Assembly (NCBI GenBank): GCA_944321875.1
Contig: CALUMX010000014.1
Span: 1 to 64,000 of the forward strand
Origin: an uncultured Muribaculaceae bacterium
Lineage (GTDB): Bacteria; Bacteroidota; Bacteroidia; Bacteroidales; Muribaculaceae
Reading direction: 5' to 3'
Length of the DNA stretch: 64,000 bases
Of the stretch, positions 50,567-60,178 are shown piece by piece (within the stretch, counting starts at the first letter, position 1; each line of letters begins with the position of its first letter). The notes beneath the pieces were generated by a model. The model searched no databases. It saw nothing but the letters and a program-made list of their open reading frames with translations, and was not told where the DNA came from. The position numbers and the translations under genes were made by a program.

Positions 50567-52348
50567 TTATCTTGTAAGTTCTTTAGTTTTCTCATTGAGC
50601 CATGCGCGCTGAGCCTCGTCGAGCATCGGAGACAGACGCTCACGCACGACCTTGTGATAGTTGTTGACCCATGCCAGTTCCTCGTCGCTGAGCAGAGAGA
50701 GGTCAATCAGGCGGCTGTCGTAGGGGAAGAGTGTCAGCACCTCAAAGTGCATGAACTTGCCGAACTGCTCCGTTGCCGCGTAATCGCGCACAAGCACGAG
50801 GTTCTCGATACGGATACCGTACTCGCCTGCCTTATACACACCCGGTTCGTCGGAAACAATCATTCCGGATTGGAGAGTAGTCGGATTTTCGTTCAGACGC
50901 ACGTTCTGCGGACCTTCATGCACACCCAGGAAATGACCCACACCGTGACCTGTACCGTGCCAGTAAGTCATGCAGTTCTTCCAGAGGAACTGACGTGCCA
51001 GCGCGTCGAGCTGTGAGCCGCGGGTATTTTCAGGGAAAATGGCAGCACCGAGAGCGATATGGCCCTTCAGTACGAGCGTATAGTCGCGGCGCTGTGCTTC
51101 GGAAGGCGTTCCGAGCGCGATGGTACGGGTAATGTCGGTCGTACCGTCAAGATACTGCGCACCCGTGTCGATAAGCAGCATGCCTTCAGGACGGAGCGTA
51201 GAGGCTGTGCCCTCTTCTGCCTCATAGTGAACAATGGCACCGTGCTCGTTGTAGCCGGCAATCATGCCGAAGCTCTCGCCGCGGTAGAGGTCGCTCTCGC
51301 CGCGGAACTCAACAGCCTTCGTTGCCACGTCAAGCTCGCTGATTCCTGCCGACAGGTTCTGCTCAATCCACATATAGAGTTTCACGAGAGCCGCACCGTC
51401 GCGCTCCATTGCCTTGCGGATGCCGGCAATCTGCGTCTCGTTCTTCACAGCCTTGAGCAGAGCCACCGGAGACTGTGCATAAACCACGCCGCAGCGTGTC
51501 ACACAGCGTGCGATGGTGTCGCTCGTCTTGTTCGGGTCGAGCAGGATAGTCGCATTGTTCTTGTGCTCCAGGTAAGACTCCACCTTATCGTAAGGCATCA
51601 CCTTCACACCGCAGTCAGCCAGATAAGAAGCCACCTCTGCGTTGACCTTAGCCGGGTCGATGAAAAGCACTGACTCGTCTTCCGACAGATAAGCGTAGGA
51701 AATAGCCACCGGATTGTAGGTAACGTCGGCGCAACGGATGTTGAGCGTCCAGGCAATCTCGTCGAGAGCCGACAGCAGCGTTGCGTCGGCACCGAGCTTC
51801 TCTGCCTCGGCCAACACGCGGGCAATCTTGCTGCGTGCCGATTCGCCGGCATAGTTTTCCTCATGCACATAGACCGGAGCATCGGGCAATGCCGGGCGGT
51901 CGGTATAGATAGCCGGGAACGGGTCAAAGTCAGTAGCAAAGCGCAGACCATTTTCTCCGCAGAATGCCTCAAGACGGGATGCCTGAACCACCGAGAACAG
52001 CTTGCCGTTCACGGCCAGCACCTGTCCGGCCTCCATCTGTCCGGCGAGCCATTCCGTCGGTGTGGGGTCGTTGCCGCCGTCTTCCTTATACATTGTCACT
52101 CCCGAACCTTCCAACTCCAGTTCTGCCTGAAGGAAGTAGCGGGAATCTGTCCAAAGGCCCGCGTCGTGGAGCGTCACCACGGCCGTACCGTTTGAGCCGG
52201 TAAATCCGGTCACCCAGTCGCGCAGCTTCCAGTGGTCGCCAATGTATTCACTCTGATGAGGGTCGGTGCCCGGAATTATCATGGCGTCAACCCGGTTCTT
52301 ACGCATGACTTCCCGCAGGGAAGCCAAATGTTCTGCTGCATTTTTCAT
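50567..52348 (-). CDS. Aminopeptidase P family protein (Xaa-Pro)
   Basis: 593 residues, the long three-domain form. Two creatinase-like N-terminal domains (TLREVMRKNRVDAMIIPGTDPHQ style start at LASLREVMRKN) precede a pita-bread catalytic domain: LLIDTGAQYLDGTTDITRT (two Asp), GTGHGVGHFLGVHEGPQ (His), VSDEPGVY and IRIENLV (Glu) are the metal ligands. It removes the first residue from peptides with Pro second, probably in the cytosol (no signal peptide). The genes on either side are on the same strand. Confidence 0.95.
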   Translation of the reverse strand: MKNAAEHLASLREVMRKNRVDAMIIPGTDPHQSEYIGDHWKLRDWVTGFTGSNGTAVVTLHDAGLWTDSRYFLQAELELEGSGVTMYKEDGGNDPTPTEWLAGQMEAGQVLAVNGKLFSVVQASRLEAFCGENGLRFATDFDPFPAIYTDRPALPDAPVYVHEENYAGESARSKIARVLAEAEKLGADATLLSALDEIAWTLNIRCADVTYNPVAISYAYLSEDESVLFIDPAKVNAEVASYLADCGVKVMPYDKVESYLEHKNNATILLDPNKTSDTIARCVTRCGVVYAQSPVALLKAVKNETQIAGIRKAMERDGAALVKLYMWIEQNLSAGISELDVATKAVEFRGESDLYRGESFGMIAGYNEHGAIVHYEAEEGTASTLRPEGMLLIDTGAQYLDGTTDITRTIALGTPSEAQRRDYTLVLKGHIALGAAIFPENTRGSQLDALARQFLWKNCMTYWHGTGHGVGHFLGVHEGPQNVRLNENPTTLQSGMIVSDEPGVYKAGEYGIRIENLVLVRDYAATEQFGKFMHFEVLTLFPYDSRLIDLSLLSDEELAWVNNYHKVVRERLSPMLDEAQRAWLNEKTKELTR

Positions 52349-52384
52349 AATTGTATCTTTTCGATTTAGTTGTTCGTTTCAGTT

Positions 52385-53221
52385 TTATTTCACATTACCG
52401 GCCTCAACCGTCAGCTTGTCGATAGCCAGGTAGCTCGGCGTGTTCATGCCGAATTGGCCGCTGTCGCTCGATTCCATTTCGAGATAGACAGTCTTCAGCT
52501 TCACGTCAGACTTCGCTGTCACGCTGTTGAGTGCGGAAAGGTCGACCTTCGTCCAATCGGTCACCATCGTATGCTCCGCAGGGTTCTCCGAACGGTAGTC
52601 AGCCAGGTAAAACTCAACCGGACCAGTCACCTCGTCGTTCTCGGCAATGCCGTAGAATTTCACCTTCAACCAGTCGCCCTGCTCAAACTTGCTGGCAAAC
52701 GGGTTGCCTTTCTGCATGACATAATAAGCATAAGTCGTATTGTTGACGTAGATGCTCTTTGCCTTGAACAGACGGTCTCCGGCCTCATACTTGATGGAGA
52801 GTGAATGCTCGTCCTCGGCTTCCATCGTACTCCAGTAAGCCACCATGTAGGGCGTACCCTTGCCGTCCACTCCGCCGCCGGTCATCGACGTGAAGTCGTG
52901 CTCAATCCAGTTGCCGTCGCTGTAGTCGGCCGTATCTGTCGACTTGCTGGGCAGGAATCCGTTCCAGAATGCGCCGTATTGGCTGACAGTAGCCGTATGT
53001 GAGAACGACATGTTGTCGCACAGCACAGCCGTGTTGGCCGGATTCAAATAATCGTCCCAGATACCGCTCTCAAGGAAGTTCACTTTCAGATTGGAGAAAT
53101 TGACGGTAAACTCATTGGACGTCCCGCCGGGAGTCGTGCCCGGCTCATCGCCGCAGGAAGTGAGCGTCATCGCCGAAGCCAGTCCGGCAAAAAGGAATAG
53201 GTTTTTCAGTAATGCTTTCAT
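52385..53221 (-). CDS. DUF4465 lipoprotein
   Basis: 278 residues. MKALLKNLFLFAGLASAMTLTSC gives a lipidated Cys23. The body fits DUF4465: WNGFLPSKSTDTADYSDGNWI, PYMVAYW, IYVNNTTYAYYVMQKGNPF and WLKVKFYGI, ending YLAIDKLTV. The family occurs as surface or periplasmic lipoproteins in gut Bacteroidota and is often near TonB systems; none is present here. Function not established. Confidence 0.88.
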   Translation of the reverse strand: MKALLKNLFLFAGLASAMTLTSCGDEPGTTPGGTSNEFTVNFSNLKVNFLESGIWDDYLNPANTAVLCDNMSFSHTATVSQYGAFWNGFLPSKSTDTADYSDGNWIEHDFTSMTGGGVDGKGTPYMVAYWSTMEAEDEHSLSIKYEAGDRLFKAKSIYVNNTTYAYYVMQKGNPFASKFEQGDWLKVKFYGIAENDEVTGPVEFYLADYRSENPAEHTMVTDWTKVDLSALNSVTAKSDVKLKTVYLEMESSDSGQFGMNTPSYLAIDKLTVEAGNVK

Positions 53222-53237
53222 ATATTCTTTTGGTTTC

Positions 53238-54065
53238 TTATAATACTACATGTTTGGCCGTTATATCCTCCGCCAGGAAAACGGATGCCATCGAGCTGAA
53301 CTTATCGGACGATTCCGTTGTCAGGAACTCGCAGCTGCCTCCGCGGGAACATTTCTGCTCCATCTCCGGATGACGGCGAAGGTAGTCGGCAAGACTTTCC
53401 GCCACGATTTCTCCCTGCGTCACAATCCGGACACCTTCGGGCATATAGCGGGCGATTTTCGGATAGAGCAGCGGATAGTGCGTACAACCGAGGATAACGG
53501 TATCAATCTGCGGGTCGCGGCCGAAAAGAGCTTCGACATACTTGCGTACGAAAAAGTCGGCTCCATCACCGTCGGCCTCCTTATATTCCACCAGCGGCAC
53601 CCACATCGGACAAGCCTGCCCCACCGTGACAAAGTAGGGATACATCTTGCTGATTTCAATCGGGTAGCTCTCGCTCTGTATCGTTCCCGGCGTACCCAGC
53701 ACTCCGATATGTCCCGTCCGGGTGAGGGCACCGACCGACTCCACCGTCGGACGGATGACTCCGAGCACTCTGCGGGAAGGGTCGATATGTGGCAAATCGT
53801 TCTGCTGGATGGTGCGCAAGGCTTTGGCCGATGCCGTGTTGCAGGCAAGAATGACCAGATGGCACCCACGCGAGAAAAGATAGCGCACCGCCTCAAGCGT
53901 AAATTGATAAACAATGTCAAACGAACGGCTTCCATAGGGAGCGCGTGCGTTGTCGCCCAGATAGATAAAATCGTAGGCCGGCAGTTGCTTTCTGATTTCC
54001 GACAGGATGGTCAGGCCTCCATATCCGGAGTCAAAAACGCCGATGGCTCCCGGCTTCTTATCCAT
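53238..54065 (-). CDS. murI: Glutamate racemase
   Basis: 275 residues from ATG 54065 (MDKKPGAIGVFDSGYGG). Higher in-frame ATGs at 54089 and 54107 cannot be excluded; GTG 54125 overlaps the -7 box and is unlikely. Catalytic Cys pair: ILACNTASA and VILGCTHYPLL; substrate residues in FDSGYGGLT. It makes D-glutamate for peptidoglycan in the cytoplasm. 16 bases before the DUF4465 gene; probably separate in function. Confidence 0.95.
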   Translation of the reverse strand: MDKKPGAIGVFDSGYGGLTILSEIRKQLPAYDFIYLGDNARAPYGSRSFDIVYQFTLEAVRYLFSRGCHLVILACNTASAKALRTIQQNDLPHIDPSRRVLGVIRPTVESVGALTRTGHIGVLGTPGTIQSESYPIEISKMYPYFVTVGQACPMWVPLVEYKEADGDGADFFVRKYVEALFGRDPQIDTVILGCTHYPLLYPKIARYMPEGVRIVTQGEIVAESLADYLRRHPEMEQKCSRGGSCEFLTTESSDKFSSMASVFLAEDITAKHVVL

Positions 54066-54124
54066 TAATCCGCAATCCTCTAATCGCATTCTACTTTCAG
54101 TTTGCATAACATTCATACAAACCA

Positions 54125-54132
54125 CAAAAGTA
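54125..54132 (-). promoter_or_regulatory. -7 box of murI
   Basis: TACTTTTG on the minus strand. The predicted start point near 54120 leaves 54065 with a leader of about 55 nt. Confidence 0.55.
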
Positions 54133-54207
54133 ACATAATATTTTGATTATCCAAAAAAAATCGAATGAGCCGGCCATACGCCGGAAACAGCCTCCGCCCT
54201 ATAAAGA

Positions 54208-54242
54208 AATGAGGCGAAATGCAGGGTGCATTTCGCCTCATT
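54208..54242 (-). terminator. Terminator of the carboxyltransferase gene
   Basis: Perfect 16-bp stem (54208-54223 with 54227-54242), 3-nt loop, then ttcttta on the minus strand. Confidence 0.9.
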
Positions 54243-54262
54243 GTCAGTTATGGATTTTGAGT

Positions 54263-56140
54263 TTATCCTTCAAATTCTACGAGCGGAGCGTCAGTGCCGA
54301 CAACGTCGTCAACAGCTACGAACACGCGCTTAACAACGCCGTCCTTAGAAGCTGTCACTTCGTTCTCCATCTTCATTGCCTCGTAAACGAGCAGCAACTG
54401 ACCCTTCTTCACCTGTGCGCCGGCTTTCACCTTCACTTCGATAATCTTACCACCCATCGGAGCACGCTCTACCGGACCGGTGATAGGAGCGTCAGCAGAA
54501 ACCGCAGCCTTTTCCTCTACCTTAGCCTCAGCAGGAGCAGAAGCCTTGTACTCAGCCTCACGACGTTTCTTCAAGAAGCCGTTAGCCACTGACGGGAGAA
54601 GTTGCAGCAACAGATATTCCTGCTCGTTGGCTGCCAACTTGCATCCGCCGAATTCTGCGAGTGTCGCATTTTCCGGCATCTTGTAAGCTGATACGTCAAA
54701 CGGACGTTCTGTCGGGCTGCCTGTAATCTGAGCGCGGAACTCAGGAGTGATAGCCACCGGAGTCTTACCGTATTCACCCTTGATGAGAGAGATGAACTGG
54801 TTGGACTTGTTTGTATAGTCAGCGTTGCCTTTCTTGCGGTCGATAGCGAGGCTCACTGCCTGGCTGCCCACAATCTGGCTGGTCGGAGTTACCAACGGAA
54901 CCAAACCTGCATCGCGGCGAACCTTCGGAATCAAACGCATAGCATCGTCAAGCACGTCTTCTGCGTTCAATTGCTTCAATTGAGCCACCATGTTTGAGTA
55001 CATACCGCCCGGTACCTCTGCTTCCTTGACGAGCAAGTTCGGTTTCGGGAAGTTGAAGTATTTTTCGATAGCGTGGCATGCGTCGAGAAGAGCCTCCTCG
55101 TCGCCAGCCTTGCCGGCAGCGATTGCCTTGTCGAACAAAGCGTCGATTTCTGCCGGAAGCTTGTCTGTCAGCGGGTCGAAGTCAATCGGGAAGTTGCCCT
55201 TATGCAAGTCGAAGTCTGCCAAAGCTGTTCTGACACCCTTCAGTTCCTTGCGAATCTTGCCGACAGCCTCCATATTCACTTCTACGTTGATGTCCAGACG
55301 TTTTGCAAACAGGTAAACCAATTCGATTGCCGGAGCTGCAGAACCGCCACCGAAGTACCAGATGTTAGTATCAATGATGTCGACACCGTTCATCATGGCC
55401 ATCAATACAGATGCCAGACCGTAACCCGGAGTACAGTGTGTGTGGAAGTCAACCGGAACCTTCACTGCAGCTTTCAACTTCGAAATCAATGAAGCGGCAC
55501 GCATCGGGTTAACCAAGCCGGCCATATCCTTCAGTGTGATAATCTTCGCACCGTAGGCTTCCATTTGCTTCGCCTTGTTTACGAAATAGTCGTCAGTAAA
55601 GATTTTTTCATGAACCACCGGCTCTTCCTTCTTGCCGAACAGACGAGCGAAGAAACCTTGCTTTTGCGGAGCGGGAGCCTCGTCCTTCGGGTCAACTGTA
55701 TAGCAGACAGCACCGTCAGGGATACCACCCATCTCGTTTATTAATTGAATAGACTCCTTAACGTTGTCCAAGTCGTTCAAAGCGTCAAAAATACGCATGA
55801 TGTTCAAGCCGTTCTTAATGGCTTCCTTGTAGAATCCTGAAAGAACAGATGTAGGATAAGGCACATATCCGAAAAGGTTACGGCCACGTGAGAGTGCTGT
55901 CAATTTAGAAACACCACCCATTGCGTCACTGATAGATTTAAGGCGCACCCATGGATCTTCACCCAAGTAGCGCATTACGGAGTCGGGAACAGCACCACCC
56001 CATACTTCCATCGCATAGAATCCTGCGTCTTTGTAAAGCGGAAGAAGTTTGTCAATGCTTTCCTGCTTCATTCTGGTCGCGAACAAAGATTGTTGTCCGT
56101 CGCGAAGAGTTAAATCTCTTACTTTTAGATTTCGACTCAT
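54263..56140 (-). CDS. oadA: Biotin-dependent carboxyltransferase (oxaloacetate decarboxylase alpha / pyruvate carboxylase B type)
   Basis: 625 residues. The carboxyltransferase barrel starts LTLRDGQQSLFATRM and has DALNDLDNV and the metal site HTHCTPGYG; a helical PYC-OADA domain follows, then a linker rich in Ala/Lys and a biotinyl domain with EAMKMENEV, Lys for biotin. It moves carboxyl groups between oxaloacetate/pyruvate and biotin. A Lys/Pro-rich insertion (about residues 145-178, QKQGFFARLFGKKEEPVV) interrupts the barrel. No beta or gamma subunit genes adjoin it. Whether it works with a sodium pump or an ACC-type partner is open. Confidence 0.93.
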   Translation of the reverse strand: MSRNLKVRDLTLRDGQQSLFATRMKQESIDKLLPLYKDAGFYAMEVWGGAVPDSVMRYLGEDPWVRLKSISDAMGGVSKLTALSRGRNLFGYVPYPTSVLSGFYKEAIKNGLNIMRIFDALNDLDNVKESIQLINEMGGIPDGAVCYTVDPKDEAPAPQKQGFFARLFGKKEEPVVHEKIFTDDYFVNKAKQMEAYGAKIITLKDMAGLVNPMRAASLISKLKAAVKVPVDFHTHCTPGYGLASVLMAMMNGVDIIDTNIWYFGGGSAAPAIELVYLFAKRLDINVEVNMEAVGKIRKELKGVRTALADFDLHKGNFPIDFDPLTDKLPAEIDALFDKAIAAGKAGDEEALLDACHAIEKYFNFPKPNLLVKEAEVPGGMYSNMVAQLKQLNAEDVLDDAMRLIPKVRRDAGLVPLVTPTSQIVGSQAVSLAIDRKKGNADYTNKSNQFISLIKGEYGKTPVAITPEFRAQITGSPTERPFDVSAYKMPENATLAEFGGCKLAANEQEYLLLQLLPSVANGFLKKRREAEYKASAPAEAKVEEKAAVSADAPITGPVERAPMGGKIIEVKVKAGAQVKKGQLLLVYEAMKMENEVTASKDGVVKRVFVAVDDVVGTDAPLVEFEG

Positions 56141-56231
56141 AGTAGTAATAATTGTGTTATGTTAGATATTGCTGAAATATATCTGCAAATTAATTATAAT
56201 TTTTGATATATGCAATTTTTTTAAACTAAAA

Positions 56232-58622
56232 TCATTCAAACGCGCCCTCAAATGCTTCTTCCGGCTCACTCGTGACAACCGGGTCGCCGAAATCCTCCTT
56301 GTCGCAGGCCACGAAACCGGCCGGAGGCTCCGGGAAGCGGGCCGTCTGAGAGTAAGGCAGCGACTTGTCGGCATAGACTTTCTTCATGTAAAGTCCGTAA
56401 ATCGGAAGTGCCATCGACGCACCTTGTCCCTGCGCCATCGTGTTGAAGTGGATGTAGCGCTCATCGCCTCCGACCCACACGCCCGACACGAGCTCCGGAG
56501 TAAAGCCCATGAACCATCCGTCGGCATTGTAGTTGGTCGTACCTGTCTTGCCGCCCATCGGAGCAATGATGTTGTAGGGGGCGCGGCGCACGCGGTTACC
56601 CGTTCCGGCATTGATGACGTTCTGCAGCATGTCGAGTATCTTGAAGTAGGCCGTCTCGCTGATAACCTCCGTATAGCGCGGAGTAAACTCGGAGATGACG
56701 TTGCCGTTATTGTCAGTAATCTTCGTGACATACAGCGGGTCAACCCTCAAGCCCTTGTTGGAGAATGCCGTGTAGGCCGTTACCATCTCACGCACCGAAA
56801 CGTCGCACGGACCGAGACAGAGCGAGATAACCGGGTCGAGGTGGTTGGTGATGCCGAACGTGTGCATCGTGCGTACGAGCGACGCCGGTGACAGCTCGTT
56901 CATCAGTCGGGCTGAAATCCAGTTGTTGGAGTTGGTGAGCGCCCAGTAGAGGTCGACCATCTCGCCGATGCGCGCGTGGCCGGCATTGCGCGGCTGCCAT
57001 ACCTCTCCGGTAGGAAGCTGTATGGAGGGCTGCTCGTTCAGGAATTTATCGCAAGGCGTGAAGCCTTCTTCCATAGCGTAAGTATAAAGGAAAGGCTTGA
57101 CCGTTGAACCAATCTGACGGCGGCCCACTCCGGCCATGTCATACTGGAAGAAGTCGAAGTTCGGACCGCCCACATAGGCCTTGACCTCACCCGATACGGG
57201 GTCCATCGACATGAAACCGGCACGCAGGAACATCTTATGGTAAAGGATGGAGTCGCGCGGAGTCATCGTCGTATCGATGGCGCCTTTGTAGGAGAAGACA
57301 CGCATGTCAATCGGGCGGCGGAAATTCTCCATGATTTCCTCGTCGCTGTAGCCGCCTTCCTTGAGCACACGGTAACGCTCACTCTGACGGATGGCACGGT
57401 CAACGAGCGCATCGACAGTCGTGTTTCCAAGCTCGGCGGCGTTCCATGTGTACGGGCCGCGGCCTCTCTTCTCACGGTCAAACTGCGGCTGGAGCGTTCT
57501 GCTCAAATGCTCCTTCACCGCCTCTTCGGCATAGCGCTGCATGCGGGAATCGATGGTCGTATAAATACGCAGACCATCAGTATAGATATTGTATTTCGAA
57601 CCGTCCGGTTTCGGGTTTTTCTCCACCCATCCGTAGAGCGGATTGGTCTCCCATGCAATGGAGTCGTCGACATAACGCTGGTAGTCCCAGTCGGGATAGT
57701 CGCTTCTGTTTGGCTCCTTCGCCTGAAGCATCAGACGGATGGCCTCGCGGAAATAGGGAGCAAGTCCGTCCTTATGGTCGACCGGATGATAATCCAACTT
57801 GATGGGCAACTGCTGCAGGGAGTCACGCTCCTCTTCCGTAAGCATTCCCGCCTTCTCCATTTGGCTCAACACGACGTTGCGGCGCGTCAGTACGGCATCC
57901 TTGCGGCGGAGCGGATTATAGAACGACGGATTCTGCACCATACCGACAAGCATGGCAGCCTCCTCAATCTTCAACTGGTCAGGAGTCTTTCCGAAATAGA
58001 CGAAAGCGGCCGTCTTGATGCCGACGGCATTGTTCAGGAAGTCAAACTGATTGAGGTACATTTTGATGATTTCCTCCTTCGTGTAGAGCTTCTCCAGCTT
58101 CAGCGCAATCGCCCACTCCACAGGCTTCTTCATCGCACGGTCAAACAATCCGTCGGACGACGGCGAATAAAGCTGCTTGGCCAGCTGCTGGGTAATCGTA
58201 CTGCCACCGCCGGCATTCTTCTGACGAAGAAGCAGCGTCTTGAAAGCCACACGGAAAAGCGCACGGATATCGATACCGGAATGGTCCAGGTAGCGCACGT
58301 CCTCCGTTGCAATCAGAGCGTTGATAACGTGGGGAGAAATCTCACTGTAGTCGGTATAGACACGGTTGTTCTTGCTCTGGAAATAGCGGCCGATTTCCAC
58401 ACCGTCGCTCGAAAAGAGCCGGGATGCATATTTATCCTGCGGATTGAGCAACCCTTCGACGGGCGGCATATAGCCGATTTTTCCGTTGTAGAGCAGCACG
58501 CCTATAATCATAACCACTATGATAGCCACAAAGTTGGCAACCACAAGGCCTATAATCGTTTTCTTTACTATTGGCTTCATTTTATTTTGTTTCGCCGGTT
58601 TGTTTCCTGATTCAATATTCAT
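56232..58622 (-). CDS. Penicillin-binding protein 1A (bifunctional)
   Basis: 796 residues. One N-terminal membrane helix (IIGLVVANFVAIIVVMIIGVLL). Glycosyltransferase domain with ATEDVRYLDHSGID and GGGSTITQQLAKQLY; transpeptidase with Ser-x-x-Lys (GSTVKPFLY), Ser-x-Asn (TNSNNWIS) and KTG (GGKTGTTNYN). It polymerises and cross-links peptidoglycan in the periplasm. The C-terminal tail is acidic (EEAFEGAFE). Divergent from the DUF59 gene with 99 bases between; TACTTTTG at 58648-58655 is its probable -7 box. Confidence 0.95.
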   Translation of the reverse strand: MNIESGNKPAKQNKMKPIVKKTIIGLVVANFVAIIVVMIIGVLLYNGKIGYMPPVEGLLNPQDKYASRLFSSDGVEIGRYFQSKNNRVYTDYSEISPHVINALIATEDVRYLDHSGIDIRALFRVAFKTLLLRQKNAGGGSTITQQLAKQLYSPSSDGLFDRAMKKPVEWAIALKLEKLYTKEEIIKMYLNQFDFLNNAVGIKTAAFVYFGKTPDQLKIEEAAMLVGMVQNPSFYNPLRRKDAVLTRRNVVLSQMEKAGMLTEEERDSLQQLPIKLDYHPVDHKDGLAPYFREAIRLMLQAKEPNRSDYPDWDYQRYVDDSIAWETNPLYGWVEKNPKPDGSKYNIYTDGLRIYTTIDSRMQRYAEEAVKEHLSRTLQPQFDREKRGRGPYTWNAAELGNTTVDALVDRAIRQSERYRVLKEGGYSDEEIMENFRRPIDMRVFSYKGAIDTTMTPRDSILYHKMFLRAGFMSMDPVSGEVKAYVGGPNFDFFQYDMAGVGRRQIGSTVKPFLYTYAMEEGFTPCDKFLNEQPSIQLPTGEVWQPRNAGHARIGEMVDLYWALTNSNNWISARLMNELSPASLVRTMHTFGITNHLDPVISLCLGPCDVSVREMVTAYTAFSNKGLRVDPLYVTKITDNNGNVISEFTPRYTEVISETAYFKILDMLQNVINAGTGNRVRRAPYNIIAPMGGKTGTTNYNADGWFMGFTPELVSGVWVGGDERYIHFNTMAQGQGASMALPIYGLYMKKVYADKSLPYSQTARFPEPPAGFVACDKEDFGDPVVTSEPEEAFEGAFE

Positions 58623-58685
58623 AAGATACGCATTTCAGTTGCATCTACAAAAGTAGTAAATATTATTTATAATGTAACATATACT

Positions 58686-58716
58686 TTTGTTTTGTCAAGG
58701 ATTTTATGTAAGTTTG
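58686..58716 (+). promoter_or_regulatory. Consensus Bacteroidota promoter of the DUF59 gene
   Basis: TTTG at 58686-58689, exactly 19 bases, then TAAGTTTG at 58709-58716. The predicted start point (58719-58721) is only a base or two before ATG 58722. Confidence 0.8.
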
Positions 58717-58721
58717 CACCT

Positions 58722-59042
58722 ATGGAGACTACAGAGAAACTTACAATCGAAGAGAAAATCGTCAAAATGCTCAAGACGGTTTACGACCCTGAAATCCCCG
58801 TCAATGTCTACGACTTGGGGCTGATTTACAACATCGACATCACCGACGACGCTCAGGTACGCGTCGACATGACGCTCACGGCCCCCAACTGCCCGGCCGC
58901 CGATTTCATCATCGAGGACATACGCATCAAACTGGAGAGCGTGGAGGGAGTCAAGTCGGTCGACATCAATCTTGTCTTTGAACCGGAATGGAACCAGGAC
59001 ATGATGACGGAAGAGGCCAAACTTGAGCTTGGATTCCTCTGA
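58722..59042 (+). CDS. DUF59/MIP18 family protein (SufT-like)
   Basis: 106 residues from ATG 58722 (METTEKLTIEEKIVKMLK). MIP18 core: KTVYDPEIPVNVYDLGLIYNIDI, then MTLTAPNCPAADFIIEDIRIKLESVEGV with the conserved Cys, and a C-terminal EPEWNQDMMTEEAKLELGFL. Members help iron-sulfur cluster assembly or Paa-type oxygenases; a SUF-type role is most likely here. The mRNA appears nearly leaderless. The lpxH gene follows 26 bases later. Confidence 0.92.
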   Translation: METTEKLTIEEKIVKMLKTVYDPEIPVNVYDLGLIYNIDITDDAQVRVDMTLTAPNCPAADFIIEDIRIKLESVEGVKSVDINLVFEPEWNQDMMTEEAKLELGFL

Positions 59043-59068
59043 TTTACCATACGACACATTATTATATA

Positions 59069-59812
59069 ATGGGCCGACAGCTCACATATTTTCTATCCGA
59101 CCTCCATCTTGGAGCATCCTATATCGACCACCCGCTGGAACAGGAACGGCGGGTTGTCCGTTTTTTGGACTCCATCAAGGATTCTGCCGCCGAAATCTAT
59201 CTGCTCGGCGACATTCTCGACTATTGGTTTGAATACAAATATGCGGTGCCTCGCGGATTCACGCGCTTTTTCGGCAAAATCGCCGAACTTTCCGACAGCG
59301 GTATCCGCATCCACTGGTTTATAGGCAACCACGACATCTGGATTTTCGACTACCTTCCGCGCGAACTGGGCATCAGTGTCATCGACGGAGAATCAATCCG
59401 GCAAATCGGAGGAAAGACGTTTTTCCTCGCACATGGCGACGGCGTGGGCCGGCAACCGCTATCGTTCCGCATGCTCCGCTCCGTGTTCCGCAACAAGTTC
59501 TGCCAGAAGCTCTACTCGGGCATCCATCCGCGCTGGACAATCCCGTTCGCGCTCAACTGGTCACATGGCAGCCGCAAAAGCGACGATTTCCCACATTACG
59601 CCGGCGAAGGCCGTGAGCCGCTGGAGGAATTTGCCAAAACCTATTCCGGCCCGCAGCACATTGACCATTTCGTGTTCGGACACCGCCACATCATGCTTGA
59701 CAAGGAAGTGGCACCCGGAAGCCGCATCACGATACTCGGCGACTGGATTCACTTCAATTCCTATGCCGTTTTCGACGGTGAAAAACTGCAATTACGGCAA
59801 TTCGAAGAATAA
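59069..59812 (+). CDS. lpxH: UDP-2,3-diacylglucosamine diphosphatase
   Basis: 247 residues. Calcineurin-like phosphoesterase motifs: FLSDLHLG, LGDILDYWFEYK, GNHDIW, FLAHGDGV and FGHRHIM provide the di-metal site. The middle insertion (FRNKFCQKLYSGIHP) is the LpxH lid. It makes lipid X in lipid A synthesis at the inner membrane. It follows the DUF59 gene in the same direction. Confidence 0.92.
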   Translation: MGRQLTYFLSDLHLGASYIDHPLEQERRVVRFLDSIKDSAAEIYLLGDILDYWFEYKYAVPRGFTRFFGKIAELSDSGIRIHWFIGNHDIWIFDYLPRELGISVIDGESIRQIGGKTFFLAHGDGVGRQPLSFRMLRSVFRNKFCQKLYSGIHPRWTIPFALNWSHGSRKSDDFPHYAGEGREPLEEFAKTYSGPQHIDHFVFGHRHIMLDKEVAPGSRITILGDWIHFNSYAVFDGEKLQLRQFEE

Positions 59813-60066
59813 ATTTTCTGCTATAATTTCAGGATTTTTCCTAATTAAACACATTTTAACAAATTTATTCTTCAAGACATCCAGCATTTACTTGTTTATA
59901 AATCAACGGAATAAGAAAGATTTCAGGTTTGTAATTGTAAAACAATGCTAAACAACATATCAATTTGTTTGCAAGGTCGGAAATAAAGGCTGACATTTGC
60001 ATCACAAACCTAAAACAATCTTTTTTACCTTAAAAAAAAATTATACCTATTGGAAACCTATAAAGG
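59813..60066 (+). ncRNA. AT-rich 3' region, possible small RNA or long 3' UTR
   Basis: No ORF. aggtttgt near 59926 and acaaacct near 60005 can pair, and a true terminator follows at 60067. A -7 box of good quality was not found, so a long lpxH 3' UTR is equally possible. Confidence 0.2.
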
Positions 60067-60097
60067 AAGGAACTTTGTGAAAAAGTTCCTTTTTTTA
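60067..60097 (+). terminator. Rho-independent terminator
   Basis: Stem aaggaact/agttcctt (60067-60074, 60084-60091) and a run of T's (60090-60096), 255 bases after lpxH and upstream of ispD. Confidence 0.85.
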
Positions 60098-60178
60098 TTT
60101 TCCGGCCGCTGAGAAAGCAAAGCCGTTTGCACGAACAAAAACTTTTTCGTTATTTTGAAGAAACAAAGCTGAAGAACG

